Assembly (NCBI GenBank): GCA_021399445.1
Contig: JAJTUQ010000002.1
Span: 3,224,001 to 3,288,000 of the forward strand
Reading direction: 5' to 3'
Length of the DNA: 64,000 nt
Origin: Xylogone sp. PMI_703
Taxonomy: Eukaryota; Ascomycota; Leotiomycetes
The translations under genes and the position numbers were made by a program. Positions 26,797 through 38,857 of the stretch are shown piece after piece. The notes under the pieces were generated by a model. That model was not told the origin of the DNA. It worked only from the letters and a program-made list of their open reading frames with translations, and did not search any database. How positions within the stretch are numbered: position 1 is the first letter of the stretch; every line of letters starts with the position of its first letter.

Positions 26797-27606
26797 ATGC
26801 TATCAATTTTGCGGAAAGCAAGACTGAAGGATAAGGAAATGAGGATCTTGATGCTGTACATATCCTCCTAGGAGATGACTGAGTTTTGCTGATAGCTGAT
26901 CATGAAAAAGCGGGCTAGATAATGCGGGAAAAACAACGATAGTGAAAAAAATAATGAACGAGGATGTCAACACCGTTAGTCCCACGCTCGGGTTCATTAT
27001 CAAGACCATTGAATATGAGGGGTAAACTTGCCTAGTTCCCTGGAAACGTAGTACTGACTTTAAAACAAGTTATCGACTCAATATATGTACATAGGCCGAG
27101 GCAAGATTAGTTGAGAATTCTACTAACCACGCTCTTAGGGGATGTTGGCGGCCAGAAGACACTTCGTTCCTACTGGAGGAATTACTTTGAGAAGACAGAT
27201 GCTTTGATCTGGGTCGTTGACGCCACTGATAGACTCAGAGTGGACGACTGCAGAGAGGAACTGCATGGTCTTTTGCAGGAAGAAGTAAACATCCAGTTTC
27301 TAACTACTATTGTTGCTGCTAACACGCTGTCGCAAAGAGACTCGCAGGAGCGAGTCTTCTCGTGTTTGCCAACAAGACCGATGTTAATGGATGCATGGAT
27401 GAAACTGAGATTGAGAAGGTTCAATAATAATAATGGCCTAAGTCAGCAACGGATCCGCTAACAAAAAATAACAGGGGCTTCAGCTGAAAAGTATTAAGAC
27501 ACACAAGTGGAACATTCTCCGATGCAGTGCCATAACCGGCGTCAATCTACAAGAAGGACTGGCTTGGGTCGTAGAAGATGCCAAAGCGAGACTATTTCTC
27601 TATTAG
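26797..27606 (+). CDS. ARL2: ADP-ribosylation factor-like GTPase Arl2
   Basis: Small GTPase that works with tubulin cofactor D in tubulin folding and microtubule integrity (Cin4 in budding yeast, Alp41 in fission yeast). Six exons: 26797-26855, 26911-27021, 27070-27086, 27139-27284, 27338-27418 and 27475-27606, giving 181 aa, close to the usual 184. The third exon is only 17 nt and encodes the YRLNI part of the strand before DVGGQ. Landmarks: [15 protein letters not shown]-terminus typical of Arl2, GLDNAGKTT (residues 21-29), DVGGQ (64-68), NKTD, and a C-terminal SAITG. Introns are 48-56 nt; intron 5 has an unusual GTTCAA donor but a good branch site. At first sight the gene looks broken because the longest ORF covers only part of it; splicing restores it completely. 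Confidence 0.95.
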
Positions 27607-28133
27607 CCATAACTAGGAGGGCAGATATGGATTCGGGAGATGAAAAAGAGTGAGTTGGACAGCGCCCAGATTTCGGTGGGTGATCAGAGCGCTCTCTGAG
27701 TTCACTACCGATTACGAATTACAGTACTAGTAAGCGCGTATGTGGGGGATAGTAAACAAAAGATGGAAACGCAGCAACCGGCGGTCTTAAGTCGCGCTTC
27801 TCGGGAGATACAAGGAAAGAATCAGTACATATTCAACCCTGTGCAGAATAGAGCAGAATAAACAGGGCAACAGGAAGTGTTGTGCCGAACTTCCACCTTG
27901 TTCATAGTACGCTGCCCTATTGACTTTAATACGTTAAGTACTGCATCAAACCAGAGCCAAGCGATTTGCGGAAAGTGACGAAGGCTTGCTGCAGCGTAAA
28001 ACTCGTTATCTTCCGGGAATTGGCCAACGACATCTATACCCTAGAGCCGGATGTAGATTATCCCTCATCTCTAGAGTGGCTGTGACTGGTTGGTGTTTGC
28101 AAATATACACAAGAGAACCCCAAGGTTTTTGAT
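27607..28133. other. Intergenic region
   Basis: About 530 bases between ARL2 and the gelsolin-domain gene, both plus strand. It should contain the ARL2 3' UTR and the downstream promoter. No other signal recognised. Confidence 0.5.
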
Positions 28134-31100
28134 ATGTCTTCAACGGTGATGGACGGCTCTGAAGATGTCAACGACTTTTTGCAGCGGATCAAAGAGCTGG
28201 GAGACCGACGAGACCAGGAGGATGAGGAACGCAATAGAAAGCTAGAGGAAGAGATTTTGAAGGGGAAGTTGGAGAGGCAGGCTCGTAGGGCTGGTAAGTC
28301 TGAGACGGGGATAACCCTCTCGGCGCCGCATTCTTTCTTTTGCTGACAGTCTACAACTTAGAGCGTGCTAGGTCTATTTCTCCCACGAAGTCTTCTCCTG
28401 CGAGTACTCCAAGAGCTAGCAGGACTCCCGTCCAGTCCATCAGTTTACCTCCTCCAGAGCCTTCTGGCAGCGAACATCGAAGTCCGGTAGAAGCCCAACA
28501 AGACGACCCAGTAGATGATGCTCTAGAACGGTTGACGGGCTCTTCAGCACCTCTAGAGACAGAAAGCCCCGGGTCCGACAGCATAAACAAGGAAGAAAAA
28601 GACCTGGATATGTCAAGAAGTGTCTCGACAAAGCCATCTCCTTCTACCGCTATGCCTTCAAGAAATTCGCCTTTATCATGGCAGCGGCGGCCGAGCTCTC
28701 AATCAGCCGATCATCCACGAAATAGACCGTTATCGCTGGTAGCAGCAGAAAACGCAGCACGATCCCCAAAAACTACGCAGACATCCGAAGCTTCACCTAC
28801 CGTTACGGAGCCTACGTTGTCTCGCGAGCAGATTGCACAATCCTTAGCTTCTAAGGACCCAGCTTGGTTCCGGCAGACTGCAGACAGAGGGAAGAGTTCG
28901 CCAGCTTACAGACGCAATCAGGTTGAGGAAGAGGAGAGGTCACACCACGGATCATCTGTCCCCGTACAGTTACCAGGAATGTCCCGTAACACATCTGATA
29001 TTGAAAGCAGTGACCAGACCTCCAATTTGTCACAACATGATGGTGCTTCTGGAGAAGGTTCGGCACCTCCTTCATCAACGGCTCCCGCAAGGCATCGATC
29101 GTCAAGTTCCGTAGTACCCTCTATGAGTTCCCAGAAGCTGGACCCTCCTCAAGAGTCTCGTGGCCTTGCTATGTCTCCTACCCAAGGCCGTCTTTCACCG
29201 GAGAGAATGGATCGACCGGTCTCCCCTACTAAAGGGATGGGAGGGTTTGTGCAAAGTGCTATGATGAAGAGGTCTGATAGTGTCAGCAAAAGATGGAGCG
29301 TTCAGGCTACCCCTGGCCTGAAACGTGGCAACTCTATTGCGGGAAATCGGGGCAGTCGTGATGTTAGCTCTGTTGGGACATCTCCAGTTCGTGATGTACA
29401 ACAAAATGAGCAGAGCGTGGACCATTCCCAGGGACCATCTTCTGACCAGAGCGATTCTAAATCTGCCATGGGAGACCAAGCCGATGTTCCGACAAGTTCT
29501 CAGGACAATCAAGAGAAGTTGCAAGCTGCAACTCCAGATCAGCTAGAAACAACACCTCCAGCAAGCCCGTCAAAAACTATGGACCAGAGACGATGGAGCC
29601 CTACAAAGTCTAGCTGGCTTGAAAATGCACTGAATAAGCCAGAATCACCCAAATTAAAACCGTCTGTTGTATCCCAGCAACAGCCTGCTTGGATGTCTGA
29701 GCTCAACAGGACAAAAAAGGCAAGCGTTGATTTGGGCCGTCCGTCTACAGGTACTCGCAAGCACGAAGTTAATGTTGGTGGTTTGCTCAAATCGCCGTTT
29801 CCAAGTGGCGTTGCGTCTCCGCCCAATGCTAGCGGAAACTCTACTGGCGCGTCCTCTGCCGGCCAGCAAAAAGGCATTGTAGGGGGTAGCAGTGATCAAG
29901 GAACTGGTTCCCCTAAGCTAACGGAGACTCCCGTCAGCAATGATACCAAGGATGAAGCTCTCCCTAAAAAAGATTTCAAGCCGCCGTTGAAACCGCGTCA
30001 GCCTCTTCCCGGTGATAGCGGAAGTGAAGAGCTCGAGTTCAAAAACGTATTTGGTCAGCTTCGAAGAACCAAAACACAAAATTACGTAGCTCCTGATCTG
30101 CTCAAGGATAACATCACGCGTGGCAAAGCCGGGCTGAATATTACTGGAGGACCGAAGAAGACAGAGCATGTAGATGAATTTAAAGATGCAATATTGAAGA
30201 AGAAGGAGGATTTTAAGAAAGCCCAGATTGAGGGCAAAGGCATCACTCGAACCCCAACAGTAGGAAGCGATACCTCCATTCCTGAAGCAATTGCCAAAAG
30301 ACGAGCCCTTGGGAGATCGAACACCATTGTCAAAGAATTGGAGCAGTCAGTCTCCAGTGAGCTAACGGAATCTCCGAAGTCTGCAAGTCCAGTCCCCCTC
30401 CAAAAAGAAATTAGTGCCCCAGGCCGACTCCAGGCTGGGAAGCTTGCTGAAAGATTCAACCCTGCACTTGCCGGATTATTAGCAAGAGGGCCACCCTCAG
30501 TACATCCCACCTCGACCCAGCGTTCTAGTAATATTACCACTTCGGGAGGCGGTGGGGATACGCCTCAAGCTGGGCCCCAACTGACGCATATGACAAAAGG
30601 ACGCGCAAGAGGCCCAAAAAGGAAAACACCCACCCAAACATTTGTAGCAAAGCCAACTACTGAAGCAACCGATCGGCCACTGAAAATATCAACAGGCTCA
30701 GAAACAAAACCGCTCACTATACGTCAGAGCCAGAGCCAAGAATCCTCAAGATCTTCGCCTATGGGTTCTTCAATGGAGGAATCAATCCCGGAGCCTACTT
30801 CCCCTCGTAAGTTGGACATAAAAAGACGGTCTCAGTTTCTTCAGGAAGCCTCAGGAAGTTCAAAACAAGCGGAACCTCATACGATAAATCCAAAGCCATC
30901 ACAGGGCTCAAAAAATCCGGCGCCAGAGTTGGCAAAAAAAATTGCTGCAATAACCACTGAGGTACCCCCGCATACTCCTAAATCAAAGCCTGAACCTCCA
31001 AGTAAATCACCCGAATTGGTGTCCAAAACGTTCACAATAGCAGGAAGTGAGATATTATCAACGGAGAAAGCCAAGTCAATTTCAGCTCCATTATCCACTG

Positions 31101-32679
31101 TGAAGACAAATGTGGTGGGCAAAACCGACGTTGAGCCAGCTGTATCAGTTAAGAATGTAGCGGCTATGTGGAATCGTCCTGCAAACGAGCAGATATCTGT
31201 AACCCCTCCGAGGGCAAAATCTCCTGTGAAGCTACCGACACAGAGAGATGAAGATACCGCCATGCAAGAGGCGGGCTTGCATCCTAAGCCTCCCCCAAAA
31301 GAACCAGGCAGCGCCTTTAGTGCTCGGACTGCTACACCTAATTTAGCAGAAAAACAGTTGCCCCGAGTGCCTGAGACAAAATCAAATGCTGAGCCATTAA
31401 ATCGCCCACCAGTGTCTACTAAGAAACCCCTTCCTTCGGCTCAGCATAACTCAGACACACCAACCCCATTGACAGATTTTTTTACGGAAAGGAAGCAGTC
31501 TAAATACACAGCAGATACCCTGACAATATTGTCCTCGAACACAAATTTACCTCCCATCATCAAAACTCTTCGGTCAAGCTTATATCAACTTTCTGATGAC
31601 GGTAAGAAAATACCCGTCCCAAACCATCAAGAGCGGATTTTATTCGAAGGCAATATGTATCTGGGGTTCCATACCTTCGGTGATGCTATGGGTAAAAAGA
31701 TATCCGAGGCCTATTTCTGGGTCGGCGACGACGTCCCTCCTCGAGTCGCTAGTAGCGCAGAAAGAGTTGCCGAACGAGAGGCAAAGAGCTTTGGTGGTAC
31801 TCTCGTCAAGATTATACAAGGGAAAGAGACTGCAGAGTTCGTCCAGAGCCTTGGTGGTATTATAATTATACGGAGAGGTACATCCAATAAATATGATTCG
31901 CTAGCCCCTCATATACTCTGTGGACGACAGTATGTTGGGCAGATTGCATTTGATGAGGTGGATTATTCTCCGGCGAGTTTGTGTTCGGGGTTTCCATATC
32001 TTATTTCTACGCCGACAGGCAAATGTTATCTCTGGAAGGGTAAGGGTAGTGGGATCGATGAACTTAGCTGTGCGAGGCTCATTGGAATGGATTTTGGTCT
32101 TACTGGAGAGATTGAGGAGATAGAGGATGGGAATGAGCCCGCATCGTTTCTTGAAACTTTCGGCCCTAATACTCAGATACCTAAGTCTGCGGACCATTGG
32201 CGAATGAAGGCGAACTATACCAAATACCGCGGTCGGTTGTTCTGTGCAGACTCCACGGTAAAGGACCAGGTATGTGTAGCCAGAGTATCATAACTTTTAT
32301 CTACTAACTTTCGAAGGTATATGAAATAAATCCATTCTGTCAGGCAGATTTATCCCCATCCAATGTCTATATTCTAGATGCCTTCTTCGAGATATATATC
32401 ATTGTCGGATCTCGTGCCCAATCAGAATACGAATCTTTTAATCATGCCCTCTTATTCGCTCAGGAATATGGTATTCTAGCATCAGGTGCGGAGGATCGAC
32501 CATTTGTACCAGTCACCAATGTCATTTTGGAGGGTGTCCCTAAAGATATGAAGAGCGTTTTCAGAAAGTGGACAGATGAGCTAGCACCTACCATTCAGCA
32601 AGCGACAAAGGGCTTACGAAGGGGCCGCAGCCTAAGAGTTGTACCACTTACAGCTGCTTTGGAAGCTACGAGAAACTGA
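28134..32679 (+). CDS. DUF4045/gelsolin-repeat protein, actin-related
   Basis: Large fungal protein (1476 aa) with a disordered N-terminal region and C-terminal gelsolin/villin-type repeats. Exons are 28134-28293, 28362-32269 and 32317-32679; introns of 68 and 47 nt. Residues 1-55 form a charged coiled coil (EDVNDFLQRIKELGDRRDQE). Residues about 55-1110 are Ser/Pro-rich with many SPTK/SPxK-like phosphorylation sites, two motifs of the type RWSPTKSSWLENAL and KRSDSVSKRWS, and basic patches; this matches the DUF4045 region. Residues about 1118-1476 hold three gelsolin-like segments, including FHTFGDAMGKKISEAYFWVG, FPYLISTPTGKCYLWKG and VYILDAFFEIYIIVGS. Gelsolin folds bind or sever actin or act in COPII coats; for this protein only an actin-cytoskeleton role is a fair guess. 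Confidence 0.87.
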
Positions 32680-33209
32680 GTTATGGCTACATTAGTTGAT
32701 GATAACTAGGGTACATCTGTTTTGTATTTGCTTCTCTGTAGATAATAGGGTAGCGGGTTTGTGTCCTGGCATGGCTGGAGTCGTGAGTATTTTAGGGAAT
32801 CAGGTACCCATGAATCTGAGTTTACGAATTGCCCATCAAGGCTATGTCTGAGGCTGGATGCCAATTTTTAAGTGGAAGTATGAAGTACCGTGCTCAGCCT
32901 TGTTTGGCACAAGGCTGAAAATGTAGAGTTGAAATCTAACTTACTTAATATAGACTAGCTTATCGCACCCCTGTCGGAGATTTGGAGACCACATTTCATC
33001 TTCGGGACTTGGCGAGGACTGATAAATAGAATAACTTCTCGACATTCTGGAGAGACCCTTAGCCATATTGGCCTTTTGGTCATTCAAGCTAAATCCAGAA
33101 ATATTAGATATTACATAATTGAGGTTCATATACATCTCCAAAACCACTGAATTGGTCTGCGCACAAGATTCTTTGGTGGCGGGTCTTCGTGACCTAACGA
33201 TCTATCAAG
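32680..33209. other. Intergenic region
   Basis: About 530 bases between the gelsolin-domain gene and SEC63, both plus strand. It must hold a 3' UTR and the SEC63 promoter. Nothing else seen. Confidence 0.5.
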
Positions 33210-35469
33210 ATGAGTGGCACCGACTATTCTTACGATGAACAGGTAAACCGATGTTACTGCTATTATTGTCCTTATTTCTTGATTCATCTAACGTATTTTA
33301 GGGGCAATTCTTTCCGTTTTTCATCCTCACTGTTTCCGGAATCATCACTATTCCCCTAACATATTCTCTCTTTAAGCCTAGTTCAGATCCCGGAGCGTCT
33401 GCGCCTCGAATATTATCACAGTTCCGACCGGAGCATGCAGATTTGATTGATGCTGAGAAAAAGGCCCAGAAAAAGAAAGAACGAAGGCTCAAACGGGGGG
33501 TTGCAGTGATTGCTGGATGGGCCATAATAGCGTTGATGGCTTATTTGATTGTGGTCACTGCTCGAACAGCACCTAAAATATGGAATCCATATCAAATTCT
33601 AGGAATATCAGAAGTAAGGCACTAGAATATCACACAGTTTTCAACTCATGCACATACTAACAGCTAGAATAGTCGGCTGATGAAAAAGCCATCAAATCGC
33701 ATTACAAGCGTCTCTCTTTAAAGTTCCATCCGGACAAGATTAGACCTGATCCGACAAAAAATCAGACCATAGAATCCCTTAATGACTATTTTGTGGAACT
33801 TACTAAGGCTTACAAAGCCCTCACTGACGAAGAAATACGAAATAATTATATTCAATACGGCCACCCAGATGGAAAACAGAGTTTCAGTATCGGAATTGCT
33901 TTACCCAAATTTATCGTTGCCGAAGGTAATGGAAAATATGTTATCCTCGTGTATGCATTATTGTTAGGTGTCCTGCTACCATATCTTGTGGGTACATGGT
34001 GGTATGGCACCCAACGCATGTCGAAGGAAGGTGTGCTTATTGAAAGCGCAAACAGCCTATTCAGAGAGTACGAGGAAGGCATTACAGAAGGGGGTATCTT
34101 GGCCGCATTGAGTACAGGGGCAGAATACCAACAGATCCTGAAGGGCGAGAAAGCCGACTCCGGACTTAGCAAACTTGAAGCAAGAATTCTCGCTGATGGT
34201 GATGTGACTCCACTTCGCGCAGGATTATCTGTGAAAGATAGGACAAAATTGGAGGATCTGGAAGGAGGAGCGCGTCGGAAGGCCCTTGCGCTTCTATGGG
34301 CATACCTTGGTCGAGTAGAATTGGAAGATGCCGCACTTAATCGATCAAAACTCCAGGTCGCTCCTATTGCTCTGGCTTTAAATCAATCGTTTACGGCGAT
34401 ATCCCTTGCTTTCGGTTCCACTGCACCTATCTTAGCATCCTACCTAATCGGTCAAAATCTGATACAGGCTGTGCCCCCACAGGCATCTCCACTTCTCCAG
34501 CTCCCCTATTTCACGCCTGCCATTGCGAAAGCTATTGAGGGCGATTCGAAGACGCACATGACGTTGCAACAATATATGGATCTTCCTGAAGAAAAGAGAA
34601 TAGGCTTCTCCATAGGAAAGGGTTTGTTGACTGAAACCCAGTACCAAACTGCAATAGAGGTGGCAAATCAACTACCCAGACTACAAGTCGAGAAAGCATT
34701 CTTTAAAGTTACCGGTGAAAAGTTTATCCCACCAGGGTCTCTGGTATCGTTAGTTGTTAAAGGCAGGATTATACCTCCTGGGACTCCCAACGTTCCAGAA
34801 GTCAATGAGTTGGACCTTGAGGATGTTGATCCCGAGGAAGGTGATTTAGATGCTATCATGGGGCGAAAGAAGCAAGGCAAAGGCGAAGCAACTAAATCTG
34901 ACAAACCAATTGTGCCACCTCTTACATACGCACCTTACTTTGCCAGGGATCGGTCTCCTAGGTGGCACGTTTTCCTTACAGATAGCAAGCAGGGTAAGAT
35001 TGCTGTGCCCCCATTTACCTTTACAGCATTCGACAAGCCTATATTCGATGCCAATGGAAAACCCAATTTCAACATGCAAACATTCAAGGCTCAATTCCAG
35101 GCACCACCACAACCCGGTCACTATACGTTTGTAATGCACCTGATTTGCGACTCCTACATTGGCTTCGACACTAAAATGGAAGTTACACTGGTTGTAGATG
35201 AGGCAAGTAAAGCAGAAGCTATTGAAGCAGAAGATGATATCAGTGAACCTGACGAGGGTAAGTACAACCAAGAATTCGCACGGGCATTATCACTTACTAG
35301 CGCTATAGATTCTTTGGCCGGTCAAATGCAGGCTCTGAAAACGGGAGGCATATCGGCTGCAGCGGTGCCAAAGAAAAAGAAGGCGGCTGAGGAAGAATCC
35401 GATGATGAAAGCAACACAGACGAGGACGATGATACCAGTGAGACAAATACAGATACGGATGCCGAATAA
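33210..35469 (+). CDS. SEC63: Sec63, ER translocation J-protein
   Basis: ER membrane component of the Sec62/Sec63 post-translational translocon; its J domain recruits BiP/Kar2 on the lumenal side. Exons are 33210-33242 (11 codons), 33302-33613 and 33673-35469, giving 713 aa; introns about 59 nt each, phase 0. Membrane segments lie near residues 15-35, 80-102 and 205-225. The lumenal J domain lies between the second and third, with HPD at residues 134-136. The cytosolic Sec63/Brl domain follows. Its end has the FxAPxxPGxYxF-type immunoglobulin-like strand (QAPPQPGHYTFVMHLICDSY) and a strongly acidic tail (DDESNTDEDDD), which in yeast binds Sec62 when phosphorylated by CK2. The tiny first exon is placed by its acceptor and by the conserved YDEQGQFFPFF junction. 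Confidence 0.96.
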
Positions 35470-35705
35470 AGGAACTTTCTCTTCTTGTTCAATTTTAATA
35501 TCTGTACATTAATGACATTGATTGGCGTCAAATACGCTTTCATATATAGCGTGAGGGTCTGCTGGAAGGCAGAGATCACGTTCAAGGATAGTGATATTAT
35601 GAAAATAAAAGCATTCCAAATACCTGGAATTTTAGAATAACTCCACCCGCACGTTTAAATCCAGATTGAATTTTCCAAGGTATATAATAAAAGCCCCTGT
35701 CAACT

Positions 35706-37621
35706 TTAACAGATCTTAATTCCGCAGATATCGATATTTCTGCCTTCGACTTGGGCGCGTACACCGAAATATTCTTGTGCAATAGCCTCAATAAATAACT
35801 TATCGCTTGCACTCCATACATCTAGGCCCATCCTAGCAATATCAGTACTACCTACATAGACAGCGGGCCCGCCTTGCTCCTCCTCACTCGTCTCGCCGCT
35901 TCCAGGGCTTAAAGCTTGATCCTCGCGATCATCGTCTGAGTCGGCGGAGTCAATAATATCGGACAGTATACTGAGTATCTGTGTCGTCATTCTATGAAAG
36001 TAGGCTATGATCGCCATTTCTTGTTGAGCTGGAGAGTCGGTAGTCCTGATGCTTGATATTGAAGTAGTGGATTTGCCAGATATCTGCAAAGGCTGAGCAA
36101 GATTTAAGCCGGTCAGAAGGATTGCATCACTCTCTGCTTCTTCATCAGTTTGCAAACGCCGTTCTCCAGCTGACGCCCACCACATAAACCCGGAATATGC
36201 GAGAGCGGACCAAGAAAGCGGTTCAATTAGACTATCGGTTTCAGGAAGATCAAGTAAGGGATCATCATGAGTCCGAATAGTGCTTGCTGAAGATGTAGGA
36301 CGCGGCCTAGTCGATGATTCCGCACCTGGACTTGGAGGAGAAGATCGACAAGACAAAGCCCATCGGAGTGCCTTGTAACGCCGTAGATCTCTCTGGGTAG
36401 CTTTCATTTCTATTCCCTGAGGCGATTCAATCTTTGGCCATACTTTTTCTTTGGCCCCTTCGGAATACGGAGGTGGCATTGATATTAGTACATCATAAAG
36501 GGACTTTTTCATGGCTAATATGCTATCGGTGGTACAAGCTATCCATCCCTGGTCTTTTTCACCTGCGGTTTCAGCATCGGAATCCAACGTTGTAGCAGAT
36601 GCTTTCCCACCACGCAGTTCTTCACCTAAGAATGGAATATCGTGCACCCCAATTGAGAATAATGGCTTTAACTTTTGTGGTGGCGCTGAGGGAGATAATA
36701 AATCGCATACAGCTAGGGGAATATTTGACAGAACAGAAATATCATATACTAGAAATGACCATTAATATTGCATCACAAGGGAGAGTGTAAATCTTACGAA
36801 CCAAAATTACATGTTTCATGGACCGGAGCATGCCCGATTATTAATATTCGCTTTCGTAACAGCGCTGCGCGATGAAGAGGGAATATCAACGGTCCAAAGG
36901 TATCCAATAGATGTGGGAGGCTCCATGCCGGATGATAGGACGAAAGATTATGGCCAGGAGGCAACAGAGCAGTCCCATCAGACGCTAAGCGATTTCTACC
37001 ATGTTTAGGCTTGCTTTGCGAAGAGTGTGTTGGTTGAATTGATAAGAAAGACGGCGAGTCCAATAACGCAGAATCCGATTCTCTGCTGATGACGGACTCA
37101 GTGGATTTGTGTTCTTCCCAGAAATCCTCTAGAATTTTCGTATTGGATGTGTCAACGATTAATTCTCTGCACGTTTGAACTGCGTCAGCCTTGTCCATTC
37201 AAGCAATAACTCAACGCATCGTCGTTTACCTCGCCATTTTCTTGAGCATATCCGCATGCTTCCAACTTCTTCCAAGTCGTCCATAGCTCAGAGGAACCAT
37301 AATTCCCACGGCTATCATACGCGCGTTCCTCGACTCCTCGTCCGCTGGTGCATTGATGAAAGCACTGAGACCGGCATGGCTCTCATGAATGAAATATATT
37401 AAATCCTCACTAACGGTATGTAAACCCGAAGGTAAACTCTTATATTCAACCACCCCTTCCACTTCTACACCAGGAAGCGCACGCTTCCATGCAACTGTAT
37501 AACCAGCTTTGATATCAAAGTATATAAGGAACAGGGAGGAGATTGGGGGGAAATCAGGGGCGATTTGAGACTCGGGAACGTCGAGCTTCAATGGCTCCGG
37601 GCCATTCCTTGCTGCTGTCAT
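35706..37621 (-). CDS. LCHN/Anr2-type DENN-domain protein
   Basis: Member of the DUF2347/DUF4484 group that includes human LCHN (DENND11) and yeast Anr2; likely a Rab-related DENN protein acting in membrane traffic. Exons on the minus strand: 37230-37621, 36802-37166 and 35706-36748, giving 599 aa. The N-terminus has the family strands IxSLFLIYFDIKAGYTVAWKR and GLHTVSEDLIYF. Residues about 215-265 contain SLPHLLDTFGPLIFPLHRAALLRKRILIIG. A C-terminal DUF4484-like part ends in DICGIKIC. Intron 2 uses an unusual GTTCGT donor because only that site restores the conserved CNFVYDISVLSNIPL; a stronger GTAAGA four bases on would break the frame. It converges with SEC63 at a 236-base gap. Confidence 0.85.
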
Positions 37622-38857
37622 TGTTCAATGGAGGTTACTGCATATCATTTCATATGCTATGAATGGATATCCTTTCACAATTCCAACGATCATTGCAAGT
37701 TAATGATTGCCTGGTACTGTTACGGTACTGATGGTAAGTCACACTCCACGTTCGGCAATACTTGCGGGTAGGGTCACTATCGCTTAGTGCAAGGCTGACA
37801 AGTGATACGAGGCTATTGGCCTGAGGCATTACATTGAATTCAAACTGGAGCAAAGTCATATAACGCATCGGAAGTATTATCATCATATCATATCTGTTAA
37901 ACCACTAAGAATACAGTACGGTTATTGCTTGTTTCAGAAGTATCCCACACGGTAGCTCAGCTAAAGAGCTTTGGATAATGGCTGCTGCAAGCTATTCCAC
38001 CAGATAGCTCTATTCACATCTAGAAACTTACTATAGGATAGTAGCAAAGTCTTCACACTTTCGCTGCGAACAATTCATCAACGTGGAGAAGACTCTAAAT
38101 CAACAATTGACACTCTAGTCTGAAGCACCACTATCATCCCGAGTTAGCTACTAAAGCATCAAAGTGAATACAAGTTCATGAGAAGATATAGTGTGCCACA
38201 GAGGAATCAGGAGGTCTCCAAGAATAATCCACATTATGTATTAAGAACAGGTCTGTGATAATGATTCTGGTTTCTTTCATCATTGAAGAGGCAGATTGTG
38301 CAGTCCTGGAAAAAGATAATAGGAGCATACATACCAGAAATAGAGCAATCAATATGCCTAGCAATTACTTCATTAACGGAGACATTGATAGGTTCCAATT
38401 CCTTTAACCTTTGAGGCAAGGTTAGACAATTGAGAATTTGATGTGCGGGAGAACAAAGGAGCGCTGGGGAATGCAAAAATTTCTAGTTAAGTTTGTGCCT
38501 GGTTGTTGTGGCGCTTCATTGGCTGCCAAGCGTAATTCCTCGTGTCCCCTCGTATTGACAGGCGGATCGTCACTATTACATAAGCAACCGGACCCGCAAA
38601 CCATGTGATAAGAAACCAGTCTGGGGTAGCAACCTCAGCCGTTACATCTTGTCCCAAAGACAATGCGCCGTGATACTCGACAATAATCCCTCTTCCTTTC
38701 TACGAACGGGGGAGTGTCGATGAGTTCGGTCATTGCGATATCGTAGTCCCTCGTTAAGTACGGTTTAGTTGTCAGGCGAACGAGCTCGGTTTACCCATTT
38801 ATCAGACACGAAGCATCCTATTTTTGTTTGTCGCGAGGTACGAACCGTTGTATAAAG
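37622..38857. promoter_or_regulatory. Divergent intergenic region LCHN/CPS1
   Basis: A 1.2 kb gap between two starts on opposite strands. It contains several short ORFs on the minus strand (38176-38604) without family features. The AT-rich centre and lack of any domain suggest promoters and leaders only. Confidence 0.45.

Noticed and set aside
26797..27606. ARL2 as a pseudogene
   Set aside because: The longest frame seemed broken, with a stop after YEG. A 17-nt exon and five introns restore a full-length Arl2 with all GTPase motifs, so it is intact.
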